From positions 744,001-808,000 of the forward strand of contig NZ_CP034035.1 of the NCBI RefSeq assembly GCF_005484945.1: a DNA stretch of 64,000 nt. The letters are read 5' to 3'. Positions 36,184 to 44,892 of this stretch are shown piece after piece. The DNA comes from Brenneria rubrifaciens (GTDB taxonomy: Bacteria; Pseudomonadota; Gammaproteobacteria; Enterobacterales; Enterobacteriaceae). Each line of letters opens with the position of its first letter. Position 1 is the stretch's first letter. Below the pieces are notes generated by a model that was given only the letters and a program-made list of their open reading frames with translations, was not told the DNA's origin and made no database searches. Both the position numbers and the translations under genes were made by a program.

Positions 36184-37425
36184 ATGTCTTATTCAAATCA
36201 CAATTTGACCCGGCGGCGCTTGCTGCAAAGCGCGGCGGCAACCTGGCTGTTAAGTGTGAGCGGCATCGGGATGGCGGCGACAGCACAGGTGATCGCCGTG
36301 CGTGTCTGGCCTTCCTCTTCCTATACCCGCGTCACGCTGGAGTCGAGCCAACCACTGAAATACAAGCAGTTTACTCTCAGCAATCCAAGCCGCATCGTAG
36401 TGGATATTGAAGATATTCATCTGAATGGCGTGCTGAAAAATATTCCCAGTCAGTTTCAGCAAAACGATCCGCTGATTAAAGAGGCCCGTATTGGCCAGTT
36501 TGATAAAAGTACGGTGCGGCTGGTGTTGGAACTGAAGCAGGGCGCCAGCGCCAAGCTGTTTACGCTGAGCCCTGTCGCGGAATTCAAGCATCGACTGGTT
36601 GTCGATCTTTACCCGGATGTCGGCAGGTATGACAACGAAGAAGATCCGCTGCTGGCGCTGCTGGAAGATTACAATAAGGGCGATCTGGAACGCACGCTGC
36701 CGGCGGAGGCGCCGAAAGCGGGTAAAGCCGGGCGCGATCGCCCGTTGGTGATTATGCTGGACCCCGGCCACGGCGGGGAAGATCCCGGCGCGGTGGGTAA
36801 AAACAGAACGCGCGAGAAAGATATTGTGTTGCAGATAGCCCGGCGTCTTCGCACCTTGATTGATCGCGAATCCAATATGAAAGCGTACATGACCCGAAAT
36901 GAGGATGTGTTTATTCCGTTGCGCGTGCGGGTGGCGAAAGCGCGCAAGCAGCGGGCCGACCTGTTTATCTCCATTCACGCGGACGCGTTCACCAATCGTG
37001 CGGCCAGAGGTTCATCGGTTTTCGCGCTTTCGAAGAAAGGCGCAACCAGCACCGCAGCCCGATTTCTGGCGCAAACGCAGAACGAGTCGGATTTAATCGG
37101 CGGGGTCAGCATGAGCGGCGATCGCTATCTCGACCATACCATGTTTGATCTGGTACAGACGGTTACCATCAGCGACAGCCTGAAATTCGGCAAAGAAATT
37201 CTGACCCGGCTGGGCAAGGTGAATCGGCTGCATAAAAATCGCGTCGATCAGGCTGGCTTTGCCGTATTGAAAGCGCCGGATATACCTTCCGTGCTGGTGG
37301 AAACCGCATTTATCAGTAATCTTGATGAGGAGCGCAAGTTGCGCACCAGCAAGTTTCAGCAGCAGATAGCCGAATCGATTTTCGCCGGAATCAAAACCTA
37401 TTTCGACAGCCAGTCGCTGTTATGA
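36184..37425 (+). CDS. amiC: N-acetylmuramoyl-L-alanine amidase AmiC
   Basis: AmiC cleaves the stem peptide from MurNAc during septal splitting of daughter cells, activated by NlpD. The 413-residue product begins with a Tat signal (twin arginine at residues 10-12, [17 protein letters not shown]) cleaved after GMAATA-type text. An AMIN domain (about 35-140) targets the septum, and the Amidase_3 domain begins at [13 protein letters not shown] with zinc His196. SIHADAF and the catalytic Glu in LVETAFISN follow. It is divergent from argA. The only terminator-like hairpin downstream favours the opposite strand. Confidence 0.97.
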   Translation: MSYSNHNLTRRRLLQSAAATWLLSVSGIGMAATAQVIAVRVWPSSSYTRVTLESSQPLKYKQFTLSNPSRIVVDIEDIHLNGVLKNIPSQFQQNDPLIKEARIGQFDKSTVRLVLELKQGASAKLFTLSPVAEFKHRLVVDLYPDVGRYDNEEDPLLALLEDYNKGDLERTLPAEAPKAGKAGRDRPLVIMLDPGHGGEDPGAVGKNRTREKDIVLQIARRLRTLIDRESNMKAYMTRNEDVFIPLRVRVAKARKQRADLFISIHADAFTNRAARGSSVFALSKKGATSTAARFLAQTQNESDLIGGVSMSGDRYLDHTMFDLVQTVTISDSLKFGKEILTRLGKVNRLHKNRVDQAGFAVLKAPDIPSVLVETAFISNLDEERKLRTSKFQQQIAESIFAGIKTYFDSQSLL

Positions 37426-37467
37426 GAAGATTTTCTGCACAAGGAAGAGAAATGAAGCGCCAGAAAG

Positions 37468-37492
37468 CAAAAAACACCCGTTAGGGTGTTTA
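37468..37492 (-). terminator. Intrinsic terminator of the tRNA-fMet genes
   Basis: On the minus strand AACACCC pairs with GGGTGTT over a short TAAC loop and runs into TTTTTTGC. It lies 17 bp past the 3' end of the proximal tRNA. On the plus strand it could act weakly for amiC, because only a short T-run follows there. Confidence 0.8.
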
Positions 37493-37508
37493 GTCGTTGA
37501 TAATCAAT

Positions 37509-37585
<77 letters not shown>

Positions 37586-37632
37586 TCCGTTTTGATTGCT
37601 TGTCTCTCTGATGCTCAACATGCATCAGTAAT

Positions 37633-37709
<77 letters not shown>

Positions 37710-37722
37710 TCCGTGGATGCGC

Positions 37723-37750
37723 ACTATACTCCCCATGAACTTCTATGCAA
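37723..37750 (-). promoter_or_regulatory. Promoter of the tRNA-fMet pair
   Basis: On the minus strand TTGCAT (37745-37750) and TATAGT (37723-37728) are 16 bp apart, followed by a GCGC discriminator. This is typical of stringently controlled stable-RNA promoters. The start site would be a few bases upstream of the proximal tRNA at 37709. Confidence 0.8.
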
Positions 37751-37955
37751 CCTATTTCTAAGAAAAATGCGGGATCGGCTGTGCGGGTGCTGAATTTACC
37801 GCCTAATGGTCTATTTTTTAAACTTAATTGTTGCTGACGCAATGTTAAAAATCGCTGTCGTGACTCATAACTCGCCCCCGTTTTTTGTGACAGGTGCGTT
37901 TCTTTCTTTATAGGCGTTTGTTATGGTTCGGCGGTAGATCTGGCTGAGGTTAAAA

Positions 37956-39143
37956 GTGAGCGCGACGAAGATGAAAGGATGTTGGAGAAAATATGTACTG
38001 GCTAGCCTGATGATTGTCATTCTGGCGGGATGTCAGTCCAAACCGACCGATCAGGGACAGCAATATAAGGACGGACACCTTAATCAGCCTCTGGAATGGG
38101 TGAATGAGCCGAATACAAAAGGGAAACCGGTCAATGCGCATGACTTTGTTACGCAGGTTTCAGAAATCAGGGCCGCCTCGCCAAGCCTCTACATCAGCAA
38201 CAACAACACCTTTCAGGCGATCGAAAACTGGATGATGTCTGGCGCTGACACGCGCGAACTGAGCAAGTTCGGTCTGAGCGCCTGGCAGATGGAAGGCGTG
38301 GATAACTTCGGCAACGTTCAGTTTACCGGTTATTACACGCCCGTTTTGCAAGCTCGCTATACCCGTCAGGGGGCGTTCCGCTACCCGCTCTATGCCATGC
38401 CGTCACGCGGCAAGATGAACCGTCGCCTGCCGGATCGCGCCGCTATTTACGCCGGTGCATTGGATGACGATCTGGTTCTGGCCTGGACCAACTCGTTGGT
38501 GGATAACTTTATGATGGAGGTGCAGGGCAGCGCCTACATTGATTTTGGGGATGGCCGCCCGCTGACGTTCTTTGGCTACGCCGGTAAAAACGGCCATGCC
38601 TATCGCAGTATCGGCAAAGTGCTGATCGATCGTGGTGAAGTAGCCCGCGAAGATATGTCCATGCAGGCTATTCGCAAGTGGTCCGAACAGCACAGTGAGT
38701 ATGAAGTTCGCGAACTGTTGGAACAGAATCCGTCTTTTGTCTTCTTTAAACCGATGATGTCCTCGCCGGTCAAAGGCGCCAGCGCGGTGCCGCTGGTGGC
38801 GAAAGCGTCTGTCGCCTCCGACCGCACGCTCATCCCGGCGGGAACGGTTTTGCTGGCTGAAGTGCCGCTTTTGAATAACGAAGGCAAGTTTACTGGCAGG
38901 TATGAAATGCGCCTGATGATTGCGCTGGATGTGGGGGGCGCGATTAAAGGCCAGCACTTCGACATCTATCAGGGAATTGGGCATGAGGCGGGGAATAAGG
39001 CGGGCTTCTACAACCATTATGGCCGGGTATGGGTACTGAAAAACAATCAGAGCAGTGGCGGGCTGTTTAATTCGGCGCAAAACACGCCAGCATCGAATGG
39101 CGGCGATTCAGGTTCATTATTGGTGAGCAACCCACAGCGTTAA
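37956..39143 (+). CDS. mltA: Membrane-bound lytic murein transglycosylase A
   Basis: MltA is an outer-membrane lipoprotein that cleaves peptidoglycan with 1,6-anhydro product formation. The GTG at 37956 has GAGG six bases upstream and gives 395 residues. The ATG at 37971 has little ribosome binding site but corresponds to the E. coli start. Both give a lipobox LAGC. Conserved segments include NVQFTGYYTPVLQARYT, NFMMEVQGSAYIDFGDG and the catalytic Asp in MIALDVGGAIKGQHFD. The C-terminal tail is about 20 residues longer than E. coli and rich in Ser, Asn and Gly. Confidence 0.95.
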   Translation: MSATKMKGCWRKYVLASLMIVILAGCQSKPTDQGQQYKDGHLNQPLEWVNEPNTKGKPVNAHDFVTQVSEIRAASPSLYISNNNTFQAIENWMMSGADTRELSKFGLSAWQMEGVDNFGNVQFTGYYTPVLQARYTRQGAFRYPLYAMPSRGKMNRRLPDRAAIYAGALDDDLVLAWTNSLVDNFMMEVQGSAYIDFGDGRPLTFFGYAGKNGHAYRSIGKVLIDRGEVAREDMSMQAIRKWSEQHSEYEVRELLEQNPSFVFFKPMMSSPVKGASAVPLVAKASVASDRTLIPAGTVLLAEVPLLNNEGKFTGRYEMRLMIALDVGGAIKGQHFDIYQGIGHEAGNKAGFYNHYGRVWVLKNNQSSGGLFNSAQNTPASNGGDSGSLLVSNPQR

Positions 39144-39299
39144 TGATTTTCTTTAATTGCGTCTAACGGGAATCGGCGATGTTTTCCTTTTATAAGCGGC
39201 AAGGCCATATAAAGCTGTAAGCCTTTCCCCATTCTGGCGATTGGGGAAGCGACAGATTCGGGTTATTATCCAGCCTGCTAATTATATTCTGAGGTTGTC

Positions 39300-41558
39300 A
39301 TGTCGATTAAGCGTTATCCACACCTTGCTCATTGGGGCGCGTTTACCGCCGTTGTTGAGGCGGGGAAATTGATTCGCTGCGAACCCTTTGCGGACGATCC
39401 TTCACCCTCTGCAATGCTCGACGCTATTGTTCCGCTGGTCTATTCCGAACGCCGGATTCGCCGTCCTTCGGTGCGCCGTTCGTGGCTGCAAAAGCGTGAG
39501 AACAGCGATCGCGCTCTGCGGGGTAAGGAAGATTTTGTTGAGGTTGACTGGGACGTGGCGCTGGATCTGGTTGCTGGAGAGAACCGCCGTGTTCGCGATC
39601 AATATGGCGCCGACGGTCTGTTTGCCGGCTCTTATGGCTGGTCCTCGGCCGGACGTTTCCATCATGCTCGTTCGCAGGTGCGTCGTTTCTATTTTTCCGG
39701 CGGCGGAGCGGTTGATCAGCAGGGCAACTACAGTTGGGGCGCGGCGCAGTTTTTCCTGCCTTATGTCATCGGTACGTTTCATCCCCTGACCGGTAAAGTG
39801 ACGGAGTGGCGCAGCGTTGCCGAACACTGTGAGATTTTTCTCGCGTTCGGCGGGCTGGCGCTGAAAAACGCACAGGTTGCTTCCGGCGGCGCGGGGCATC
39901 ATACGCTCAAACCCGCGCTGGAAAAGCTGGCGGAAAAAGGCATTCCGGTGATTAACGTCAGTCCGATGCGCGACGACTGTCCGGCGTTTGTCAACGCTGA
40001 ATGGATCGCTATTCGCCCGAATACCGATGTGGCGCTAATGCTGGCGCTGGGCTACGAAATCCAGCGGCTGGGCGCGGACGATAAAGATTTTCTGCAACGC
40101 TACTGCGTTGGCTACGAACAACTGACGGATTACCTGCTTGGCCGGGGTGACGGCATCGCTAAAACCCCGGAGTGGGCCAGCGCCATTACCGGTATTCCGG
40201 CGGAGCGTATCCGGCGTTTGGCGCGTCAACTCATCGGGGTGCGCAGTTTTATCACTTGTTCCTACTCCGTGCAGCGGGCACACCGTGGCGAACAGCCATA
40301 CTGGATGATGATTGCGCTCTCCTCCATGCTGGGACAGGTGGGGTTGCCGGGCGGCGGCTTCTCGTTCGGTCATGGTTCGATGAACAGCGTCGGCAACGAA
40401 CGTATTTCGACGCCTGCCCCTGCCTCTCCTTCCAGCCCAAATGCCGGACGGGCGATCCCCGTCGCGCGGATCGCCGATATGCTGCTCAAGCCGGGCGAAG
40501 CGTACACCTTTCAGGGCGAGACGCACACCTATCCCGATATTCATCTGATCCACTGGGCGGGGGGAAATCCTTTCCATCACCACCAGCAGTTGAACCGGCT
40601 GGTGGAGGGCTGGCGCAAGCCGGACACGGTGATCGTTCAGGATATCGTCTGGACGCCAGCGGCGCAGATGGCGGACATCGTATTGCCGGTGACCACCACG
40701 CTGGAGCGTAACGACATTGGGGGATCGTCCCGCGATCGTTTCATTTTTGCCATGCATCAGGCGATTGCTCCACGACATCAGGCGCGTCATGATTATGATA
40801 TTTTCAGCGAACTGGCGCAGCGGCTGGGCTATGAGCCGGTATTCACACAGAATCGCAATGAGCGGGAATGGCTGGAAACGCTCTATGAGAATTGCCGGGC
40901 AAGGCAGAATGAGTTGGCGCACTCCTGGCCGTCATTTGATGAATTTTGGCGGCAGGGACAGGTGGAAATCCCGATGGATGACAAGCCGTTCGTGTTCTTT
41001 GAAGATTTCCGCCGCGATCCGCAACAGCATGCGCTGCAAACGCCAAGCGGTAAGATAGAACTGTTCAGTTCGACCATTGCCGGGTATGACTACCCAGACT
41101 TTGCGCCGCACCCTGAATGGCGTCCGCCGGTTGAATGGCTGGGTGCGCCAGCGAGCAAAACGTGGCCGCTGCACTTTATTTCCATCCAGCCTGCCGATCG
41201 ATTGCACAGCCAACTGGCGGAAACGCCGCAGGTTGCGGCGAACAAAACCGCAGACAAGGAGACGCTCTATATGCATCCGCAGGATGCGGCGGCGCGTGAG
41301 ATTACCGATCGTTCCCTGGTGGAAGTCAGAAACGATCGCGGCCGTATTTTTGCCGGCGTGCAGATTACCGACGGAGTTACGCCGGGCGTGGTGATTATGT
41401 CCACCGGCGCCTGGTTTGAACCGGGATTCAGGCGTAAGGAATGGCATCCGGTCGAGCAGTCTGGGAATGCGAACGTACTGACGCTGGATATTGGCACCTC
41501 GTCACTGACGCAAGGGCCGAACGCTATGAGTTGTCTGGTGGATGTGGTGCGAGTTTAG
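39300..41558 (+). CDS. bisC: Cytoplasmic BisC/TorZ-like molybdopterin S/N-oxide reductase
   Basis: A 752-residue bis-MGD molybdoenzyme of the DMSO reductase family, close to biotin sulfoxide reductase and TorZ. The start ATG 39300 has no Tat or Sec signal, so it should be cytoplasmic as BisC is. The molybdenum ligand is Ser116 in SYGWSSAGRFHHA. Further matches are LGQVGLPGGGFSFG, HWAGGNPFHHHQQLNRL and the dinucleotide-binding segment IVLPVTTTLERNDIG. BisC reduces biotin sulfoxide and methionine sulfoxide in E. coli; the substrate here is inferred. It lies between mltA and tcdA, which are neighbours in E. coli, so it is an insertion relative to that order. The symbol is given by similarity only. 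Confidence 0.85.
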   Translation: MSIKRYPHLAHWGAFTAVVEAGKLIRCEPFADDPSPSAMLDAIVPLVYSERRIRRPSVRRSWLQKRENSDRALRGKEDFVEVDWDVALDLVAGENRRVRDQYGADGLFAGSYGWSSAGRFHHARSQVRRFYFSGGGAVDQQGNYSWGAAQFFLPYVIGTFHPLTGKVTEWRSVAEHCEIFLAFGGLALKNAQVASGGAGHHTLKPALEKLAEKGIPVINVSPMRDDCPAFVNAEWIAIRPNTDVALMLALGYEIQRLGADDKDFLQRYCVGYEQLTDYLLGRGDGIAKTPEWASAITGIPAERIRRLARQLIGVRSFITCSYSVQRAHRGEQPYWMMIALSSMLGQVGLPGGGFSFGHGSMNSVGNERISTPAPASPSSPNAGRAIPVARIADMLLKPGEAYTFQGETHTYPDIHLIHWAGGNPFHHHQQLNRLVEGWRKPDTVIVQDIVWTPAAQMADIVLPVTTTLERNDIGGSSRDRFIFAMHQAIAPRHQARHDYDIFSELAQRLGYEPVFTQNRNEREWLETLYENCRARQNELAHSWPSFDEFWRQGQVEIPMDDKPFVFFEDFRRDPQQHALQTPSGKIELFSSTIAGYDYPDFAPHPEWRPPVEWLGAPASKTWPLHFISIQPADRLHSQLAETPQVAANKTADKETLYMHPQDAAAREITDRSLVEVRNDRGRIFAGVQITDGVTPGVVIMSTGAWFEPGFRRKEWHPVEQSGNANVLTLDIGTSSLTQGPNAMSCLVDVVRV

Positions 41559-41608
41559 CGCTATTCTGAGGCGTTTTTCTTTTCCCGAAGTAAAAAGGTT
41601 GGTTGTTG

Positions 41609-42424
41609 ATGAGTACGCAATTGTCCGAAGCCTATTTACAGCGCTTCGGCGGCACCGCGCGGTTATACGGTCAGCAGGCGCTGGCGCTATTTTCTCAGGC
41701 TCATGTCTGTGTGATCGGCATTGGCGGAGTGGGTTCCTGGGCGGCGGAAGCCCTGGCCCGCACCGGGATCGGCGCGATCACGCTGATCGATATGGATGAT
41801 GTGTGCGTCAGCAACACCAACCGGCAGATTCATGCGCTGCGCCAGCATACCGGGCAGGCGAAAACGGCGGTGATGGCGGAACGCATTCTGGCGATTAACC
41901 CGGAATGCCTGGTCACCTGTGTGGATGATTTCATCAGTGCCGGGAATGTGGCGGAATTACTCGATCGCAATTTCAGTTACGTCATTGACGCCATTGATAG
42001 CGTGCGGCCTAAAGCGGCACTGTTGTCCTACTGCCGTCGCTATAAAATCCCGGTGGTGACCACCGGTGGCGCAGGCGGGCAAAGCGACCCAACGCGTATT
42101 GAGGTTGCCGATCTGGCGAAAACCATTCAGGACCCGCTGGCGGCAAAACTGCGCGAGCGTTTGAAGCACGATTTCAACGTGGTGAAAAACAGCAAAGGGA
42201 AACTGGGAATTGATTGCGTGTTTTCCAGCGAACCACTGGTCTACCCTCAGCCTGATGGCTCGGTTTGCGCTTCCCGCGGAATGGCGGAAGGGGCGATACG
42301 CATGGATTGTGCTTCTGGCTTTGGCGCCGCGACCATGGTGACCGCCACCTTTGGTTTCGTGGCGGTTTCCCATGTGTTGAAGAAGATGATGGCGAAAAAG
42401 GGTCGGGAATCGGCGGCACAATAG
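41609..42424 (+). CDS. tcdA: tRNA threonylcarbamoyladenosine dehydratase
   Basis: TcdA (CsdL, YgdL) dehydrates t6A37 to the cyclic ct6A in ANN-decoding tRNAs using ATP. The ATG at 41609 gives 271 residues; a TTG two codons earlier is possible. It has the E1-like ThiF/MoeB fold with the nucleotide loop VIGIGGVGSWAAEALARTG, the segment DMDDVCVSNTNRQIHA and the conserved TTGGAGGQ. E. coli CsdA-CsdE deliver sulfur-related help to TcdA; here csdE and csdA follow immediately on the opposite strand, 17 bp away. Confidence 0.96.
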   Translation: MSTQLSEAYLQRFGGTARLYGQQALALFSQAHVCVIGIGGVGSWAAEALARTGIGAITLIDMDDVCVSNTNRQIHALRQHTGQAKTAVMAERILAINPECLVTCVDDFISAGNVAELLDRNFSYVIDAIDSVRPKAALLSYCRRYKIPVVTTGGAGGQSDPTRIEVADLAKTIQDPLAAKLRERLKHDFNVVKNSKGKLGIDCVFSSEPLVYPQPDGSVCASRGMAEGAIRMDCASGFGAATMVTATFGFVAVSHVLKKMMAKKGRESAAQ

Positions 42425-42441
42425 AAGTAGCGTGGCGTATT

Positions 42442-42897
42442 TTACTCTCGCGCAGCCACCCGCCCGGCGATAGCCCTGATTCTGGCGGCTAGCGCGGCCA
42501 GGCCGCTTGCGCGCGTGGCGCTGAGCTGAGCGCGCAGCCCCAGTTGATCGAACAATTCTAGCGGTTCTTCCTGTAATAAAACCTCAGCCGTTTTTCCTTC
42601 CGCCGCAGTGAGCAATACGGCCAGAAGCCCACGGACAATCCGTCCGTCGCTGTCGCCGTAAAAGTGCAGCGTGCCGTCTTCCTGACGTTGATAGCCCAGC
42701 CAGACGCGGTTTTCACAGCCTGACAGCGAAATGGCGTCGTCTTTCAGCGCTTCAGGCAGGGGAGGCAGCGCTTTCGCCAGTAAGATCAATTGTCGGTAAC
42801 GCTCTTCCCAGGAACGGCAGGCGTCGAAGCGGGCCTGCAAGTCCGCTACGCGGATTTGGCGCCCGAAAGGGTGGACGGTGTTGGTCGTGTCGGTCAT
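42442..42897 (-). CDS. csdE: Cysteine desulfurase sulfur acceptor CsdE
   Basis: CsdE is a SufE-like protein that accepts persulfide sulfur from CsdA. The 151-residue product keeps the acceptor Cys61 in SLSGCENRVWLGY, at the same number as E. coli. It follows csdA by 15 bp in the same orientation and is convergent with tcdA. The three genes form the CSD sulfur-transfer module. Confidence 0.96.
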   Translation of the reverse strand: MTDTTNTVHPFGRQIRVADLQARFDACRSWEERYRQLILLAKALPPLPEALKDDAISLSGCENRVWLGYQRQEDGTLHFYGDSDGRIVRGLLAVLLTAAEGKTAEVLLQEEPLELFDQLGLRAQLSATRASGLAALAARIRAIAGRVAARE

Positions 42898-42912
42898 GGC
42901 GCGTGGTTTCCG

Positions 42913-44118
42913 TTAATCTGTTAGAAGCTCCAGAGCATTCCCCATCGCCGCGATGAGTGCAGCCACATCCTGCTCATTATTGTAGGGGGCGAACGATGCC
43001 CGTAGCATGCCGTTGATACCCAGTGCCGCCATCAGCGGCTGGGCGCAATGGTGGCCGGCTCGCAGCGCAATGCCGCTTTCCGCCAGCAGCGTCACCAAAT
43101 CGCTGTGGTGGACGCCTGCGATATCAAATGACAGTATGCTGGAGTCGGAGGCGCGGAAACTACGAAAGCCGGCGAATCGCGCCAGTTGCGTTTCCGCCCG
43201 GCGGGCCAGATTCTGGCTGTATTGCTCTGCCGCCTGCCAATCCAGCTGTGACAGCCAGTCTAGGGCTGCGGACAGGCCAAGTACCCCGGCGATAGGCGGC
43301 GTACCGGCTTCAAATCGATGAGGAACGGCCTGCGGCGTAAAACCGTCAAAAGAGACGCTGGTCATCATCTTGCCGCCGCCTTGCCAGGGCATCATCTGTT
43401 CCAGCAACGCGGTCTTACCGTATAGCACGCCCAGACCCGTCGGCGCATACAGCTTATGTCCTGAGAACGTATAAAAATCAATGTCCAGCGCCCGCACGTC
43501 AGGCGGACGGTGCACCATACCCTGCGCCCCATCGATCATCACCACCGCGCCGTATTGATGAGCAAGCTGAATGAATTTTGCCAGGTCGGGTTGACCTCCG
43601 GTGACGTTGGACATTTGACCCAGCGCCAGCAGCCGGGTTCTTGGCGTGAGTAAATCGGCAAGCCGACCGATAGCCGGCAGCCTGTCCGCGCCAATGGGCA
43701 ATTTTACTACCTGCGCGCCGGTTTGTTGCGCCACCATTAGCCAGGGGATTAAATTGGCGTGATGTTCCGCTTCGCTGACGATGATTTCGTCACCCGGTTG
43801 AAGACGCGGACGGGCGTAGCTTTGAGCAACCAGATTGATGGCTTCCGTCGCGCCTTTCGTCCAGACGATATCGCGGGGATCTTCTGCATGAAGAAGCGCC
43901 GCCACCTGTTTCCGCGCCTGCTCAAAACGTTGAGTCAGCGCCCTTGCAGCCTGATGCTGGCTGCGGTGAACCGTACCGTTTTCTGTGCTGTAAAACTGCT
44001 GTACGGCATCGATCACGGCCTGTGGTTTCAAGGCCGTCGCCGCGCTGTCCAGATACACGGCGGCATCTTGCAGAGCGGGAAACTGTTGGCGAAATGTTGT
44101 GGCGTTAAACGGAGTCAT
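42913..44118 (-). CDS. csdA: Cysteine desulfurase CsdA
   Basis: A PLP enzyme that takes sulfur from cysteine (and cysteine sulfinate in E. coli) and passes it to CsdE. The ATG at 44118 has GAGG six bases upstream and gives 401 residues, the E. coli length. Two earlier in-frame ATGs are less well placed. The PLP lysine is Lys222 in SGHKLYAPTGLG. The persulfide cysteine is Cys358 in LRAGHHCAQPL. It is divergent from ygdI. Confidence 0.97.
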   Translation of the reverse strand: MTPFNATTFRQQFPALQDAAVYLDSAATALKPQAVIDAVQQFYSTENGTVHRSQHQAARALTQRFEQARKQVAALLHAEDPRDIVWTKGATEAINLVAQSYARPRLQPGDEIIVSEAEHHANLIPWLMVAQQTGAQVVKLPIGADRLPAIGRLADLLTPRTRLLALGQMSNVTGGQPDLAKFIQLAHQYGAVVMIDGAQGMVHRPPDVRALDIDFYTFSGHKLYAPTGLGVLYGKTALLEQMMPWQGGGKMMTSVSFDGFTPQAVPHRFEAGTPPIAGVLGLSAALDWLSQLDWQAAEQYSQNLARRAETQLARFAGFRSFRASDSSILSFDIAGVHHSDLVTLLAESGIALRAGHHCAQPLMAALGINGMLRASFAPYNNEQDVAALIAAMGNALELLTD

Positions 44119-44301
44119 GGGCATCCTCTTTTGGGGATTCAGATCCTGTCCCATTTTGCCGGGAGAAACAAGTTTAGGACTATGCTTAAGGTACTGTATG
44201 GAAAAATGAGGAAATCTTGCTACGCTTTAAAGCGTTAGGTTTCAGGATTTCCTGACGCGTAGAGTCAACCAAAAAACATTTTAATTCGCATGGAGTTAAC
44301 T

Positions 44302-44523
44302 ATGAAGAATAAAATCTCTATTTTCGCCGCTATTCTGATGGCTTTTTCTCTGGCAGCTTGTTCCAGTAATTATGTTTTGCACACTAATGATGGCCGCACC
44401 ATCGTCGCGGACGGTAAACCGAAAGTCGATGATGAAACTGGGATGATCAGCTACACCGATGCCTATGGTCAAAATCAGCAGATCAGTCGTGATAATGTGA
44501 AGGAAATGGTTGAAGCGAAATAA
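44302..44523 (+). CDS. ygdI: YgdI/YgdR family small lipoprotein
   Basis: A 73-residue lipoprotein of unknown function, paralogue of ygdR at 12.3 kb. The ATG at 44302 is preceded by GGAG (ATGGAGTTAACT). The lipobox LAAC has the lipidated Cys at 20. The body, SSNYVLHTNDGRTIVADGKP and then DDETGMISYTDAYGQ, matches E. coli YgdI closely. It lies next to gcvB as in E. coli and shares the terminal region with the sRNA on the other strand. Confidence 0.94.
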   Translation: MKNKISIFAAILMAFSLAACSSNYVLHTNDGRTIVADGKPKVDDETGMISYTDAYGQNQQISRDNVKEMVEAK

Positions 44524-44571
44524 CCGGGGTCTATGTCTTTAGGTCATGTAGAACACACCGACCCGACACAT

Positions 44572-44765
44572 AAAAAAAGCACCGCATTCGCGGTGCTACA
44601 GATAAAAAGCATTAGGGACAAACAAGATAAATGTAAGTATTTTTATTGAGTAAGACGGAATCGCTAACTTGTTGAAAGGCGGTAAAAACCACTCACGCAA
44701 CCCACGACCACAAGCCAAAAGCACTTCAGATCATCCTCCGCACTTTTCTTTTCGGCTCAGGAAGT
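44572..44765 (-). ncRNA. gcvB: GcvB small regulatory RNA
   Basis: GcvB is an Hfq-dependent sRNA that represses many amino-acid and peptide transporter mRNAs. On the minus strand the RNA begins ACTTCCTGAGCCG, as E. coli GcvB does. The first stem pairs GAGCCGAAAAG with CTTTTGGCTT. The R2-like region ACATTTATCTTGTTTGTCCC follows, and the perfect terminator AGCACCGC/GCGGTGCT is followed by seven T. It is about 194 nt (E. coli about 205). The position between ygdI and gcvA, divergent from gcvA, is conserved. The G/U-rich R1 region differs from the E. coli form. Confidence 0.93.
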
Positions 44766-44771
44766 TGTACC

Positions 44772-44800
44772 AATATAGGTATTTACTGGCACATCCTCAA
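44772..44800 (-). promoter_or_regulatory. gcvB promoter
   Basis: On the minus strand TTGAGG (44795-44800) and TATATT (44772-44777) are 17 bp apart. Initiation six bases later at 44765 would give the known GcvB 5' end. It overlaps the region where GcvA should bind. Confidence 0.8.
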
Positions 44801-44815
44801 CGGACAAATTATAAT
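44787..44815 (+). promoter_or_regulatory. gcvA promoter candidate
   Basis: A perfect -10 TATAAT (44810-44815) lies 17 bp after TGGCAC (44787-44792), about 77 bp before the gcvA start. It overlaps the gcvB promoter back to back, consistent with GcvA autorepression and gcvB activation in E. coli. Confidence 0.6.
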
Positions 44816-44892
44816 GTCTCGGATTAAAAAAACTAATAGATAAACGCACGTATTACAGGCGTGATTTATCGGTAAATAAAAGAACTTCCTCC

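Noticed and set aside
40035..40922. 295-codon minus-strand frame inside the bisC-like gene
   Set aside because: It is a shadow of a molybdoenzyme whose motifs are all in the plus frame; no independent support.
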